The notes beneath the pieces were generated by a model, which was not told the origin of the DNA, made no database searches, and saw only the letters and a list, made by a program, of their open reading frames with translations. Below, in pieces: positions 1-8,634 of a DNA stretch of 35,319 nucleotides (positions within the stretch are counted from its first letter, which is position 1; the number at the start of each line of letters is the position of its first letter). Source of the DNA: Candidatus Eremiobacteraceae bacterium (GTDB taxonomy: Bacteria; Vulcanimicrobiota; Vulcanimicrobiia; Eremiobacterales; Eremiobacteraceae). Position numbers and translations under genes: made by a program. The stretch spans positions 1 through 35,319 of the forward strand of contig DATFYX010000031.1 of NCBI GenBank assembly GCA_035314825.1, written 5' to 3'.

Positions 1-1
1 C

Positions 2-1417
2 AAAGAGAAGATTCCCGTGGAGCGCGCCAAGTTTATCGAGGGCTGTGTCCGCAGCGGCATGGACGAGCAGCTGGCGACGAAGATCTGGCAGTTCATCGAA
101 CCGTTCGCTGGCTACGGGTTCCCCAAAGCCCACGCGGTGTGCTATGGTTTGCTCGCTTACCGCACGGCCTGGCTCAAAGCCAATCATCCGCTCGCGTTCA
201 TGGCCGCGCTGCTCTCGTCGTTGAAGAACAACGTCGACAAAGTGGCCGAGTATCTGGCGGAATGCGCCATCATGAAGGTGCCCATCCGGCCTCCGGACGT
301 CAACGAATCGGGCACGGACTTCACCGTCACCGACGGCGCCATCCGCTTCGGGCTAGGCGCGGTTCGCAACGTCGGCGAGAACGCGATCGCCGAATTGATC
401 GCCAAGCGAACGCAATCGCCCTTCGTCTCGCTGGCCGACCTGTGCGCGCGGGTCGACGGCCGCCAGGTCAACAGGCGCGTGCTCGAGTCGCTGATAAAAG
501 CTGGTGCGCTCGACGCGTTCGGCGGCCGCGCCGCACTGCTGGCAGGGCTCGATGGCGCGTTGGACTACGGCGCGCAGATCCAGCAGGAGCGGGATCTCGG
601 CCAGACGTCGCTGTTCGGCGGCGCGGGCGCGGAGCATCTGCCCCCGCCCAGGCTGCCGGACGTGCCCGAGGCGACGCCGTCTGCGCGGCTCGCACAAGAG
701 AAGGAAGCGATCGGGGTTTATATCTCCGGGCACCCGCTTGCGGACAAAGCGCGCGAACTGGCACGGCGCACCACCTCGACGATCGCGGCGCTGCGCGAAA
801 GCGCAGAAGATGAAGTCGTGTGGGTCGGTGGCGTCATCACCTCGGCGCGCCGCGTCATCACCAAGACGGGCGACCAGATGCTCATCGCGCGCTTAGAGGA
901 TCAGAGCGCCGCGATCGAAGTGGTCGTGTTCCCGAAGTGGTACGCGGAGGCGGCGCCGATCCTCTCCGCCGACCAGATCGTCGTCATCAAAGGCCGCGTC
1001 AAAGAGCGCCGCGCGTTGGGCAAGCCTGCGGCGGTCGTTGCGCCGACGGACGACAACCCCGACGACGAACGTGTCGAGCTGACGCTGCAGGCGATCGAGG
1101 CGTGGCCGTTCGAGAAAGCTCGCATCCTCTCGGATGCGGCAACGCGCTCTTCGAACGCGCCCAACGCGATCATCGCGCGCAGTGCGCCCGTCGCGATCCA
1201 CATCCGCATGCTCGGCGACGGCGACGATGCGACGCGCCTTTCGCGCCTGCGCGACATGGTGCTGGCCGCGGGCCTCGGCGATGGGAGAATCGTCCTGCAC
1301 GCTCCCGCGGATGGCGAAAGCCGGCCGCTCTCGCGCACCCTGCGCATCACGGGCGAGCTCCGCGACGAGCTCGCGCGCGTGTTCGGCACCGACAACGTGT
1401 GGGAAGGCGCCGCGTGA
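2..1417 (+). CDS. dnaE: DNA polymerase III alpha subunit, C-terminal part (5' end outside window)
   Basis: Replicative DNA polymerase, cytoplasmic, catalytic subunit of the Pol III holoenzyme. The reading frame is open from the first bases of the window, so the gene begins upstream and only about 471 C-terminal residues are visible. The motif GYGFPKAHAVCYGLLAYRTA is characteristic of the DnaE tail-finger region. It is followed by a helix-hairpin-helix segment (VNRRVLESLIKAGALDAFG) and, around fragment residues 270-345, an OB-fold (WVGGVITSARRVITKTGDQM, then VVFPKWY and IKGRVKERR) of the kind that binds single-stranded DNA. The PHP and palm domains with the catalytic aspartates lie outside the window. 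The stop TGA overlaps the GTG of the next gene (GTGA), suggesting translational coupling. A PolC-type enzyme is excluded by the domain order and motifs. Confidence 0.96.
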   Translation, partial: KEKIPVERAKFIEGCVRSGMDEQLATKIWQFIEPFAGYGFPKAHAVCYGLLAYRTAWLKANHPLAFMAALLSSLKNNVDKVAEYLAECAIMKVPIRPPDVNESGTDFTVTDGAIRFGLGAVRNVGENAIAELIAKRTQSPFVSLADLCARVDGRQVNRRVLESLIKAGALDAFGGRAALLAGLDGALDYGAQIQQERDLGQTSLFGGAGAEHLPPPRLPDVPEATPSARLAQEKEAIGVYISGHPLADKARELARRTTSTIAALRESAEDEVVWVGGVITSARRVITKTGDQMLIARLEDQSAAIEVVVFPKWYAEAAPILSADQIVVIKGRVKERRALGKPAAVVAPTDDNPDDERVELTLQAIEAWPFEKARILSDAATRSSNAPNAIIARSAPVAIHIRMLGDGDDATRLSRLRDMVLAAGLGDGRIVLHAPADGESRPLSRTLRITGELRDELARVFGTDNVWEGAA

Positions 1418-2244
1418 AACCGCCCGCGCTGATCGCGCTCGACGTCGACGGCACGCTCATCGGGCCATCTCTGACCGTCGACGAATGCAACCGCGACGCG
1501 ATCGTGCAGATCACCTCGCGCGGCGCCACGATCTGTCTGGCGAGCGGGCGCATGTTCGCGGCGGCTCGGCCGTTCGCCGCAGACTTGGGCCTGCCGGGAC
1601 CGATCATCGTTCTCAATGGTGCGGCGATCTACGACGCGACCAGCGGCGTCAGGCTGACCGCGACGCCGCTGCAGCCGGCGACGGCACTGCGCGCGTACGA
1701 CGACCTCAAAGCCAACGGCTTCCACCTGCAGCTGTACTTCGGCGACGATCTGTACCTCGACGAGCTTGACGAGCGCGCGCGCGCCTATCTGGAACTGTCG
1801 CGCGTCGAGCCGATCGTGGTGGATGACCTGCGTCCGCTGCTCGACGGCTCGCCGCCCGGCGACATCGGCCCGATGAAGGTGCTCGCCGTCGACTCGCCCG
1901 CGCGCGTCGCCGCGCATATCCCGAAGCTCGCGCAGATCATGGGCGACGCGGCCCTGGTCTTCAAGAGCCAACCAAACTATCTGGAAGTGACGGATCCGGA
2001 GGCGACCAAGGGACACGCGTTGAGCTGGCTTGCCAAGTCGATGGGTCTGGCGTTGGATGACCTTGCGGCGATCGGCGATTCGGACAACGACGTGCCGATG
2101 CTGCAAGCCGCGGGCCATTCGTTTGCCGTCGCCAACGCCAGTCCGGCGGCGCGCGCCGCGGCGCAGCGCGTCGTAGCCGCCCAAGACCGGTGCGGCGTCG
2201 CCGAAGCATTGCAGCTTCTCATGAACGGACAGGCCGTTGGCTAG
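1414..2244 (+). CDS. Cof-type HAD-superfamily phosphatase
   Basis: Probable cytoplasmic sugar-phosphate or nucleotide phosphatase of the Cof/type IIB HAD family, 276 aa, the usual length. Visible HAD motifs: motif I DVDGTL near residue 10, with the nucleophile and acid/base aspartates; motif II as the serine in LASGR; the lysine of motif III (TKGHALSWL); and motif IV GDSDND near residue 218, which binds Mg2+. The cap domain between motifs II and III is of C2 type by length. The GTG start at 1414 overlaps the dnaE stop by four bases, and the gene's own stop overlaps the TTG start of ftsQ by eight bases, so dnaE, this gene and ftsQ look co-translated. The substrate cannot be told from sequence. 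Confidence 0.9.
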   Translation: MKPPALIALDVDGTLIGPSLTVDECNRDAIVQITSRGATICLASGRMFAAARPFAADLGLPGPIIVLNGAAIYDATSGVRLTATPLQPATALRAYDDLKANGFHLQLYFGDDLYLDELDERARAYLELSRVEPIVVDDLRPLLDGSPPGDIGPMKVLAVDSPARVAAHIPKLAQIMGDAALVFKSQPNYLEVTDPEATKGHALSWLAKSMGLALDDLAAIGDSDNDVPMLQAAGHSFAVANASPAARAAAQRVVAAQDRCGVAEALQLLMNGQAVG

Positions 2245-3010
2245 CGTCACTGCCGGCCAACGGCGCGCGGCTGCGTCGCGCAGCGCACTCCTGCGCCGCG
2301 TCGGCCTGTTCGCCCTTACGCTGGCGGCGGCGGCCCTGCTGTCGTACGGGGGCATGCTGCTCGCCGCGGATCCGCGCCTGGCTTTGGGCGACGTCGTGGT
2401 GAGCGGTGCGCGTCGCACGCCCGCCGCTGATGTCATCAACGCCGCGGCATTGCCGAGCGGGCGCAACGTCTGGCTGCTCAACACCGGCGCGGCGGCCCGC
2501 GCCGTCGAAACGTTGCCGTGGATCGGCTCGGCTCGGGTCGAGCGCGGCTGGCCGAACCTGGTGACTATCTCGGTGGTGGAGCGAGCGCCCGCAGCTCGCG
2601 TGCGCTTGGACGCGGGCGCAGACATGCTGGTGGACCAGGACGGGAGAGTGCTCGGTCCTGCGTCGCTGGACGCGGACCAGGCGCTGCCGCTGCTACGCGT
2701 CACGCCGCTGCCGCCCGACGCGGGCACAGCGGGGGCGCAACTCGGCGGGACCTCGATCGGCGACGCGCTCGACGCCGCGCGACAGCTCGCCGCGCTTGGC
2801 GTCCACATGACGGAAATCCGCAGCGAGCGGGTCATGGGATTCAGCGCCATCACCAGCGCCGGTTTGCGCGTGGTATTCGGCGATCTCGATGGGCTCGCAG
2901 GTAAAGTCGCGCTGTTCGACGCGATCAGCAAGCACATCGCGCAGCCGCAAACGGTCGAGTACATCGACGTGCGCAGCACGGCAGCACCGACGGTGCAATA
3001 TCGGCGATGA
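2237..3010 (+). CDS. ftsQ: Cell division protein FtsQ/DivIB
   Basis: Bitopic inner-membrane divisome protein that links FtsA/FtsZ-associated factors to septal peptidoglycan synthesis through FtsB/FtsL. 257 aa: a short basic cytoplasmic N-terminus, one membrane helix near residues 22-43 (LFALTLAAAALLSYGGMLLA), then a POTRA domain (LALGDVVVSGARRTPAADVI ... LPWIGSARVERGWPNLVTISV) and a beta domain. The POTRA pattern with PWI..A.V.R.WP.....V.ER is diagnostic of the FtsQ/DivIB family. The start chosen is TTG at 2237, inside the end of the preceding gene. ftsA follows after 183 bp; murC/murB, the usual upstream neighbours, are absent here. Confidence 0.9.
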   Translation: MASVTAGQRRAAASRSALLRRVGLFALTLAAAALLSYGGMLLAADPRLALGDVVVSGARRTPAADVINAAALPSGRNVWLLNTGAAARAVETLPWIGSARVERGWPNLVTISVVERAPAARVRLDAGADMLVDQDGRVLGPASLDADQALPLLRVTPLPPDAGTAGAQLGGTSIGDALDAARQLAALGVHMTEIRSERVMGFSAITSAGLRVVFGDLDGLAGKVALFDAISKHIAQPQTVEYIDVRSTAAPTVQYRR

Positions 3011-3074
3011 AAAATTGCAAAGACAAAAGAGGGAACTCGTTTTGCGCTTGGAATGCGTTCTCTTCATGTGAGTG

Positions 3075-3094
3075 CGGCGACCTTCGGGTCGCCG
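3075..3094 (+). other. UUCG-loop hairpin between ftsQ and ftsA
   Basis: Perfect 8-bp stem (CGGCGACC / GGTCGCCG) closed by a TTCG tetraloop, 64 bases after the ftsQ stop. No T-run follows, so it is not a standard intrinsic terminator; it may protect the ftsQ mRNA 3' end or lie in the ftsA leader. Confidence 0.55.
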
Positions 3095-3113
3095 AACGCG
3101 TTCTATGGCGAGG

Positions 3114-3179
3114 TTATCCACATCCCGTGTGCATGAGTGGCGGCGCGCCTGTGCACAACCGCGCTGTGTCTGTGGAGAA
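3114..3179. promoter_or_regulatory. DnaA-box-like cluster upstream of ftsA
   Basis: The gap before ftsA holds a perfect consensus DnaA box TTATCCACA at 3114-3122, a reverse-orientation near match TGTGGAGAA at 3171-3179 (one difference from TGTGGATAA), and a weaker TGTGCACAA at 3150-3158. The last box ends four bases before the GAGGA ribosome-binding site of ftsA. The sites are seen directly; DnaA control of ftsA/ftsZ is inference. Confidence 0.5.
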
Positions 3180-3193
3180 TATGAGGACGAGTC

Positions 3194-4423
3194 TTGGCGC
3201 GTAGCGACATCATTGCCGGCCTCGACATCGGCACGACGAAAACGGCCGCGGTCATCGCCAGCCAGAACCCGCAGGGAGCGATGGATATCATCGGCTTCGG
3301 GGTCGCGCCATCGCTCGGGCTGCGCAAAGGCGTGGTGACGGATCTGGAAGAGACCGTGAAGTCGATCGAGGCCGCCGTCGAGAGCGCCGAACGCATGGCC
3401 GGCGTCAGCATCGCGTCTGCGTATGTGGGAGTCACCGGCGAACACGTGCGCTCGCAGAACACGCACGGCATCGTGGCCGTCGGCGGCGACGAGCACGAAG
3501 TGGCGCCGCTCGACGTCAAGCGCGTGGTGGACGCGAGCACGATCATCAATGTGGGCGCCGACCGGCAGATCATCCACACGTTGCCGCGCGAGTTCGCGGT
3601 CGACGGCCAGAACGGCATCACCGATCCGGTCGGCATGGCCGGCGGTCGGCTGGAAGTCGACACGCACGTCGTCACCGCGGGCGCATCGTTCGTCACCAAC
3701 GTGCTCAAGTGCGTGCACCGCGCCGGCATCGAGCCTGTGGGCGTCATCTTCGAGCCGCTCGCATCGGGCGCTGCCGTGCTGTTGCCCGAAGAACGCAACG
3801 CGGGCGTGGCGCTGCTCGACATCGGCGGCGGCACGACAGACCTCGCGGTCTACTGGGGCGGCGGCGTCTATCACACGTGGACCGTGCCGGTGGGCGGCAA
3901 CATCGTCACCAACGATATCGCGCTCGGCCTCAAGACGAGCTTCCAAGAAGCCGAGACGATCAAGCACGTCTACGGCACCGCCGATCTTTCGCTCGACCTC
4001 GATCAGGACACGTTTGAGGTGAAGTCGCTGTCAGGCCGCACGAGCCGCGGCGCCTCGAAACATTTCTTGCGCCAGATCATCGTGGCGCGCATGACCGAGA
4101 TATTCAAGCTCGTGCGCGCGAATCTCGCCGAGAACTGCCCGCCCGAGGTCATGCTGGCCGAACTGGTGCTCACCGGCGGTGGTTCGCAGCTCGGCGGCTT
4201 GGATGCGCTCGCATCCGACTACTTCGATTTGCCGGCGCGCATCGGCCATCCGATGCATGTCGGCGGCCTCACGGAGACCATCAAGAACCCGGCGTATGCC
4301 ACCGCAGTCGGGCTCGTGCTTTTCGGCGCCGCTGGAGACGGCGGGGGGAAACCGGAGCGCACGAATGGTCGCGGCACATGGTCGCGTGTCGCGACCTGGG
4401 TTGGCCAGGTCTTTCGGCTGTGA
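3194..4423 (+). CDS. ftsA: Cell division protein FtsA
   Basis: Actin-like ATPase that anchors FtsZ to the cytoplasmic membrane and recruits later divisome proteins. 409 aa, a typical length. Motifs: phosphate-1 loop [14 protein letters not shown] near residue 9; an SHS2 (1C) insert around residues 85-165; phosphate-2 loop [14 protein letters not shown] near residue 213; adenosine motif [10 protein letters not shown] near residue 325. The protein ends in [12 protein letters not shown], an amphipathic helix matching the FtsA membrane-targeting sequence. The TTG start at 3194 is supported by GAGGA six bases upstream and by the [15 protein letters not shown] beginning. ftsZ starts 19 bases after the stop. 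A close alternative (MreB, PilM) is excluded by the SHS2 insert and the C-terminal helix. Confidence 0.96.
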   Translation: MARSDIIAGLDIGTTKTAAVIASQNPQGAMDIIGFGVAPSLGLRKGVVTDLEETVKSIEAAVESAERMAGVSIASAYVGVTGEHVRSQNTHGIVAVGGDEHEVAPLDVKRVVDASTIINVGADRQIIHTLPREFAVDGQNGITDPVGMAGGRLEVDTHVVTAGASFVTNVLKCVHRAGIEPVGVIFEPLASGAAVLLPEERNAGVALLDIGGGTTDLAVYWGGGVYHTWTVPVGGNIVTNDIALGLKTSFQEAETIKHVYGTADLSLDLDQDTFEVKSLSGRTSRGASKHFLRQIIVARMTEIFKLVRANLAENCPPEVMLAELVLTGGGSQLGGLDALASDYFDLPARIGHPMHVGGLTETIKNPAYATAVGLVLFGAAGDGGGKPERTNGRGTWSRVATWVGQVFRL

Positions 4424-4442
4424 AGCCAAGGGGAGAAACAGG

Positions 4443-5507
4443 ATGACGGAACATCCACGGCGCTACGTGCCCGAGCACATGGCGAGCATCAAGGTGATCG
4501 GCGTCGGCGGAGGAGGCTGCAACGCTATCAACCGCATGGTCGACGCCGGCATCAGGGGCGCCGAGTTCTATTCGATCAACACCGACGTCCAGGCGTTGAA
4601 GAACTCGCGCACTGAGAACACGCTGCAGATCGGACAGAACCTGACGCGTGGCCTGGGCGCGGGAGCCGATCCGGAGATCGGCCGCCAGGCCGCCGAAGAA
4701 TCAAAAGAAGACCTGGCCATGCTGGTCGAGGGAGCCGATCTCGTGTTCATCGCTGCCGGCATGGGCGGCGGCACGGGCACCGGTGCATCGCCGATCGTCG
4801 CGGAGATGGCGCACGGCGCAGGCGCGCTGACCGTCGGCGTGGTCACCAAGCCGTTCGGGTTCGAGCTGCGCAAGCGCGCGCAGATCGCCGAACGCGGCAT
4901 CGCCGATCTCGAGCAGAAGGTCGACACGCTCATCGTCATCCCGAACGACCGGCTGCTCTCGATCATCGAAAAGCGCACGCCGCTGACCGAAGCCTTCCGC
5001 AGCGCTGACGACGTGCTGCGCCAAGGCATCCAGGGCATCACCGATCTCATCACCCAGCCCGGCTTGATCAACCTCGACTTCGCCGACGTGCGGCGCGTCA
5101 TGACCGACGCAGGCTCGGCGCTGATGGGCATCGGCAAGGCCTCCGGCGAGAATCGCGCGGCGGATGCGGCGCAAAAGGCGATCTCCAGCCCGTTGCTGGA
5201 GGCGACGATCGACGGCGCGCGCGGCGTGATCTTCAACATCTACGGCGGACCGGATCTCTCGATGTTCGAGGTCAACGAGGCGGCCGAGCTGATCAGCAAA
5301 GCCGTCGATCCCGACGCCGAAGTCATCTTCGGCGCGACGATCGAGGAGAACATGAACAGCGAGGTGCGCGTGACCGTGCTCGCGACCGGCTTCGGATCGC
5401 GTGCGCGCGAGAAGACGCGCGTCGTCGGCGTCGGCGAGATCGAAAAGGTCAAGCCCGTCAACATGGACGAGATCGAGGTCCCGGCGTTCCTACGGTACTC
5501 GCGCTAA
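4443..5507 (+). CDS. ftsZ: Cell division protein FtsZ
   Basis: Tubulin-like GTPase that forms the Z-ring. 354 aa. Features: N-terminal [13 protein letters not shown] nucleotide-binding loop near residue 20; tubulin signature GGGTGTG at about 108-114; T7 catalytic loop [11 protein letters not shown] near residue 210. The short linker is followed by the conserved C-terminal peptide [10 protein letters not shown], which binds FtsA and other partners. The linker is very short, so the C-terminal peptide sits close to the GTPase core. The ATG start at 4443 has GGGGAGAAACAGG just upstream. Twelve bases after the stop is a 22-nt palindromic hairpin, which probably ends or stabilises the transcript. 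Confidence 0.98.
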   Translation: MTEHPRRYVPEHMASIKVIGVGGGGCNAINRMVDAGIRGAEFYSINTDVQALKNSRTENTLQIGQNLTRGLGAGADPEIGRQAAEESKEDLAMLVEGADLVFIAAGMGGGTGTGASPIVAEMAHGAGALTVGVVTKPFGFELRKRAQIAERGIADLEQKVDTLIVIPNDRLLSIIEKRTPLTEAFRSADDVLRQGIQGITDLITQPGLINLDFADVRRVMTDAGSALMGIGKASGENRAADAAQKAISSPLLEATIDGARGVIFNIYGGPDLSMFEVNEAAELISKAVDPDAEVIFGATIEENMNSEVRVTVLATGFGSRAREKTRVVGVGEIEKVKPVNMDEIEVPAFLRYSR

Positions 5508-5513
5508 CGCCCC

Positions 5514-5540
5514 ATGGAGCGGTCGAATTTATTCGACCGC
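5514..5540. repeat. 27-bp palindromic repeat, copy 1 (3' of ftsZ)
   Basis: A 27-bp sequence identical to the one at 17256-17282. Its last 22 bases form a perfect inverted repeat with arms GCGGTCGAAT and ATTCGACCGC around TT. It lies between the ftsZ stop and the stop of the convergent NUDIX gene, touching the latter. A bidirectional 3'-end hairpin or a REP-like dispersed element are both possible. Confidence 0.85.
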
Positions 5541-5971
5541 TACGGGCGCCACGGCGCACCGATATAGCGGCAGCCGTGGAACCCGGTCGTAAGGTCGTCG
5601 GCGATCTGCTCGCCGGCATCGGGATAGATCGCCAGACGCCGCAGGTCGGCGATCGGATGCCAGACGCACGCAGCCACGCGCGGGTCGAGCGACGCACCGA
5701 GCGGCCCGCGCAAGGCCGCCTCGAAGACGAGCTGGATGACGTGGCGTGCACCCGACGGCGCGCGCGTTTCCACAACGTAGCGAAAGGCGCCGATGTCGGC
5801 CGCTGCTCCCGCCTCTTCGGCCAACTCTCGCGCCAGCGCCGCAGGGGCGGTCTCGCCGGGTTCGACGCCGCCGCCCGGCAGCAGAAACGCGACGTGACTC
5901 CCGCGCACGTGTTTGGCGAGCAGTACGCAGCCGTCTTGGAGGCACAGCGCAGCGACGCGGGTCCGCAGCAT
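5540..5971 (-). CDS. NUDIX hydrolase
   Basis: Cytoplasmic pyrophosphohydrolase acting on a nucleoside-diphosphate-linked substrate, 143 aa, the size of a single NUDIX domain. The Nudix box is complete near residues 33-55: GGGVEPGETAPAALARELAE followed by EAG, fitting GX5EX7REUXEEXGU with both metal-binding glutamates. Substrate specificity cannot be read from sequence. The gene is convergent with ftsZ; the palindromic repeat lies between them. Upstream, only 26 bp separate its start from the divergent SRPBCC gene, so promoters must overlap or lie in the coding regions. Confidence 0.9.
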   Translation of the reverse strand: MLRTRVAALCLQDGCVLLAKHVRGSHVAFLLPGGGVEPGETAPAALARELAEEAGAAADIGAFRYVVETRAPSGARHVIQLVFEAALRGPLGASLDPRVAACVWHPIADLRRLAIYPDAGEQIADDLTTGFHGCRYIGAPWRP

Positions 5972-5997
5972 CGCGCTGGCTATTCGGAGGTGTCACG

Positions 5998-6486
5998 ATG
6001 AAAGCCGTTTGCAGCGAATGCATCGACATCGCTCTGCCGGTCGGCCGGGTGTTCGAGTTCGTATCGGACCTGGCGCGCTGGCCGCTGTGGCTGAGCTTCG
6101 TCGTGTGCGCCCAAAGCCCGGACGAGCAGGAGGTCGAGATCTGCATGCAGCGCGGCAAGCGCCGCTGGCGCGAGACTTTCGACGTGATCCGCTACGTGCC
6201 CAACGCGTTCTTCTGGCTCGAGGGCGCGCTGTCGGCGGCGCGGCGTATCGAGTTCCGCTTCGAACAGCGCCGCACGGGCACGCGGCTGCATTGCTCGATC
6301 GGCTATCCGGTCTATGGCGGCGGCTTAGGAGTCGCGCGCGATGCGTTGTTCGAGCGCCGCAGGGTCGCGCGCGATCTCGAGCGCTCGCTGCTGGGTCTGA
6401 AGACCACGCTTGAAGACGCCCATCGCGTCGACGAGGCTGAAGAAGGTATCGTTATGGGGAGCGCAAATCAACCGCTTCCTGCCTGA
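5998..6486 (+). CDS. SRPBCC/START-like family protein
   Basis: 162 aa. The opening ECIDIALPVGRVFEFVSDLA followed by RWPLW matches the N-terminal strand-helix pattern of polyketide-cyclase/SRPBCC proteins, which bind hydrophobic ligands in a helix-grip fold. The C-terminal helix region (RDLERSLLGLKTTLED) also fits. Ligand and role are unknown. The ATG start at 5998 follows GGAGG with six bases between. The stop overlaps the next start by one base (TGATG), so this gene and the FmdB-like gene are probably one operon. Confidence 0.75.
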   Translation: MKAVCSECIDIALPVGRVFEFVSDLARWPLWLSFVVCAQSPDEQEVEICMQRGKRRWRETFDVIRYVPNAFFWLEGALSAARRIEFRFEQRRTGTRLHCSIGYPVYGGGLGVARDALFERRRVARDLERSLLGLKTTLEDAHRVDEAEEGIVMGSANQPLPA

Positions 6487-6842
6487 TGCCGACGTATGAT
6501 TACCGCTGCAAACAGTGCGGCACCACCCATGAGATCGCTCACGGCTTCAACGACCCCCGGCCGACCACGTGTCCGGCGTGCGGGGGTCAGCTAGCGCGCG
6601 TCTTCCATCCGGTGGGCGTCGTGTTCAAGGGCTCAGGCTTCCATAAGACCGATTACGCCGGCACGGGCGCCAAGAAGGACGCGGCTGAACCGGCCGCGCC
6701 CAAGGCCGACAGCGCCAAATCGGATGGTGCCAAGACGGAAGGCTCGGCTTCGTCCGCACCGGCTGCGCCGAAGAGCGAGAAGCCGCCGGCCGCGACCCCG
6801 CCGCCCGGCAAGTCGGATTCCAAACCGTCCGGATCGAGTTGA
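6486..6842 (+). CDS. FmdB-family zinc ribbon protein
   Basis: 118 aa. The N-terminal 45 residues match the FmdB/CxxC_CxxC_SSSS putative regulatory domain: MPTYDYRCKQCG...CPACGG, with two CxxC pairs expected to bind zinc, and a phenylalanine-rich VVFKGSGFHKTDY end typical of the family. From about residue 55 the protein is a low-complexity Ala/Lys/Pro/Ser tail, likely disordered. The family has been suggested to have regulatory roles, but no molecular function is established. The one-base overlap with the upstream SRPBCC gene and one-base gap to the downstream gene indicate an operon. Confidence 0.85.
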   Translation: MPTYDYRCKQCGTTHEIAHGFNDPRPTTCPACGGQLARVFHPVGVVFKGSGFHKTDYAGTGAKKDAAEPAAPKADSAKSDGAKTEGSASSAPAAPKSEKPPAATPPPGKSDSKPSGSS

Positions 6843-6843
6843 G

Positions 6844-7203
6844 ATGTTCCATGTCATCGGCGTGACGCTCGTGCTCATCGCGCTTCTCGCGGTCGCGGGC
6901 GGCGCTGCGTTCGTCGCGGTGCGTCTCGTCCAGTTCGCGCGCGCGGGCAAGGCACTACGCCGCCATCCGATCTTCGAAGCCGATTGGCGCGCGCACCAGC
7001 AAGAGACGGTGCAGCGCATACGTGCGGGTGGCGCCAAGCTTAAGGAAGACATAGGTAGCCTCGCCGCCGCAATCGCTCGGCTCGCGCTGGCGCTGGATGA
7101 ACTCGGCGCGCTCGCGTACGGCAGCTCGCGCCCGATCGAGCGGATCCTGCGCATCGGCCTTCCGTGGCTAGCCGGACTGCTGCGCGCGCCCGAAGGCCGC
7201 TGA
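6844..7203 (+). CDS. Small membrane protein of unknown function
   Basis: 119 aa, no family recognised. One N-terminal membrane helix near residues 4-26 (VIGVTLVLIALLAVAGGAAF) is followed by a basic segment and an amphipathic helical region (about residues 55-90) with a possible second hydrophobic stretch near the end. The ATG lies one base after the stop of the FmdB-like gene, so it is probably expressed with that gene. It ends seven bases before the convergent aroA stop. Confidence 0.65.
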   Translation: MFHVIGVTLVLIALLAVAGGAAFVAVRLVQFARAGKALRRHPIFEADWRAHQQETVQRIRAGGAKLKEDIGSLAAAIARLALALDELGALAYGSSRPIERILRIGLPWLAGLLRAPEGR

Positions 7204-7210
7204 TCGACCG

Positions 7211-8506
7211 TCACCCACGTTCGGCATACGCCGCGTGCCACGCCGCCTCAAATCCTGGAAACGATGTGCCGATGCACACGGCGTCGTCGATGGCGATCGG
7301 CGCTTTCGCGGCGGCTGCCAGCACCGCGGCCGTCATGCCGATGCGATGGTCCCCGCCCGTGGCGATCCGCTCGGGCGGGCGGAGCGGCCGCCCACCGCGC
7401 ACAGCGATGCCATCGGGCAGTTCGGTCACCGCGACGCCGAACGCGCGCAGCAGCTCGACGGTAGACGCGATGCGGTCGGACTCCTTGCCGCGCAGCTCCT
7501 CCGCCCCACGCACGACGAACGCGCCCTGCGCGGTAGCCGCCACCGCGCACAGCAGCGGGATCTCGTCGATGAGGTTCGGGATGCGCGCCGGATCGAGCTC
7601 GACGTTGCGCAGGGGCGCGGCCGACGACACCTCGATGTCGGCTACCGGTTCGCCGTGCATGACGCGCAAACCGCGGATGCTGATGTGCGCGCCCATGTCG
7701 CGCATGACGTCGAGCGCAGCAGTGCGCGTCGGATTGATGCCCACACCGAGTACTGAGATGCGGCTGCCCTGCACGCAAGTGGCCGCGGCGATGAAGTAGG
7801 CCGCTGACGAGACGTCGCCCGGGACCTCGTAGTCCGCGAGCGCATGCAGCGATGACGGCTGCACGCGCACGCGCAGGCCCTCGATCGCGAGCGCGGCGCC
7901 CATCTCGGCGAGCATCAGCTCGCTGTGGTCGCGGCTCTGGCACGGACTGGAAATAGTCGTCGTGCCGCGAGCCCGCAGCGCTGCGAGCATGATCGCCGTC
8001 TTCACCTGCGCCGAGGCGGTCTCGAGCTCGTGCGTGATCCCGTGTAAGCGCGTATCCGAGCGCGAGAGAGTCAGCGGTGCGTGCCCGCCTGGCGAGCTGC
8101 GCACGTCCGCTCCCATCGCGCGCAGCGGCACAGCGACGCGCTCCATCGGCCTGCGGCGCAGGCTCTCGTCGCCGTCCAACACCGCGTTGGCCCGCCCGGC
8201 CAAGAGCCCGGCAAGCACGCGCATCGTCGTGCCCGAGTTCCCACAGTCGATGGGAGCCGCCGGGTCGCGGAATTCGCCGGCGCCATCCACAGCGAGCGCC
8301 GTGCCGTCGTCCTCGACACTCACGCCGAGGCCGCGCAGGGCGCGAATCGTCGCAGCCACGTCCTCGCCGCGGTTGATGCCGAGCACGCGCGTCCTGCCGG
8401 TCGCTGCGCCTGCGAATATCAGGATGCGGTGCGAGATCGACTTGTCGCCCGGCACGCGCAGGGGTCCGTGCAGACGCTCCGGCGCGCGCAACTGTATGGA
8501 TGTCAC
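7211..8506 (-). CDS. aroA: 3-phosphoshikimate 1-carboxyvinyltransferase (EPSP synthase)
   Basis: Sixth step of the shikimate pathway: joins shikimate-3-phosphate and PEP to EPSP, cytoplasmic. 431 aa, the normal length. Motifs: LRVPGDKSISHR near residue 16 with the substrate-binding lysine, serine and arginine; IDCGNSGTTMRVLAG near residue 86, containing the family's LxxGNxGTxxR element; and ELRGKESDRI near residue 345. The start is GTG at 8506 with no strong ribosome-binding site, so a slightly different start is possible. The gene is divergent from ctaA across a 128-bp gap that must carry promoters in both directions. Confidence 0.96.
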   Translation of the reverse strand: MTSIQLRAPERLHGPLRVPGDKSISHRILIFAGAATGRTRVLGINRGEDVAATIRALRGLGVSVEDDGTALAVDGAGEFRDPAAPIDCGNSGTTMRVLAGLLAGRANAVLDGDESLRRRPMERVAVPLRAMGADVRSSPGGHAPLTLSRSDTRLHGITHELETASAQVKTAIMLAALRARGTTTISSPCQSRDHSELMLAEMGAALAIEGLRVRVQPSSLHALADYEVPGDVSSAAYFIAAATCVQGSRISVLGVGINPTRTAALDVMRDMGAHISIRGLRVMHGEPVADIEVSSAAPLRNVELDPARIPNLIDEIPLLCAVAATAQGAFVVRGAEELRGKESDRIASTVELLRAFGVAVTELPDGIAVRGGRPLRPPERIATGGDHRIGMTAAVLAAAAKAPIAIDDAVCIGTSFPGFEAAWHAAYAERG

Positions 8507-8634
8507 GCGGCCAGCTTGCGACCCGCAGATGCCGTCACCTCCTGCGCGCGGTTGACGAAAGTCGGGCGCATCGCACGAGCGCTGCGCGCTGCGAACAGGA
8601 TATCAGCGAAGCCCATCTTAAGACTCGAACGTCC

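Noticed and set aside
901-2979. Long minus-strand open frame across dnaE, HAD and ftsQ
   Set aside because: High-GC antisense frame with Arg/Ala/Ser-rich composition; the three genes on the + strand have clear family motifs.
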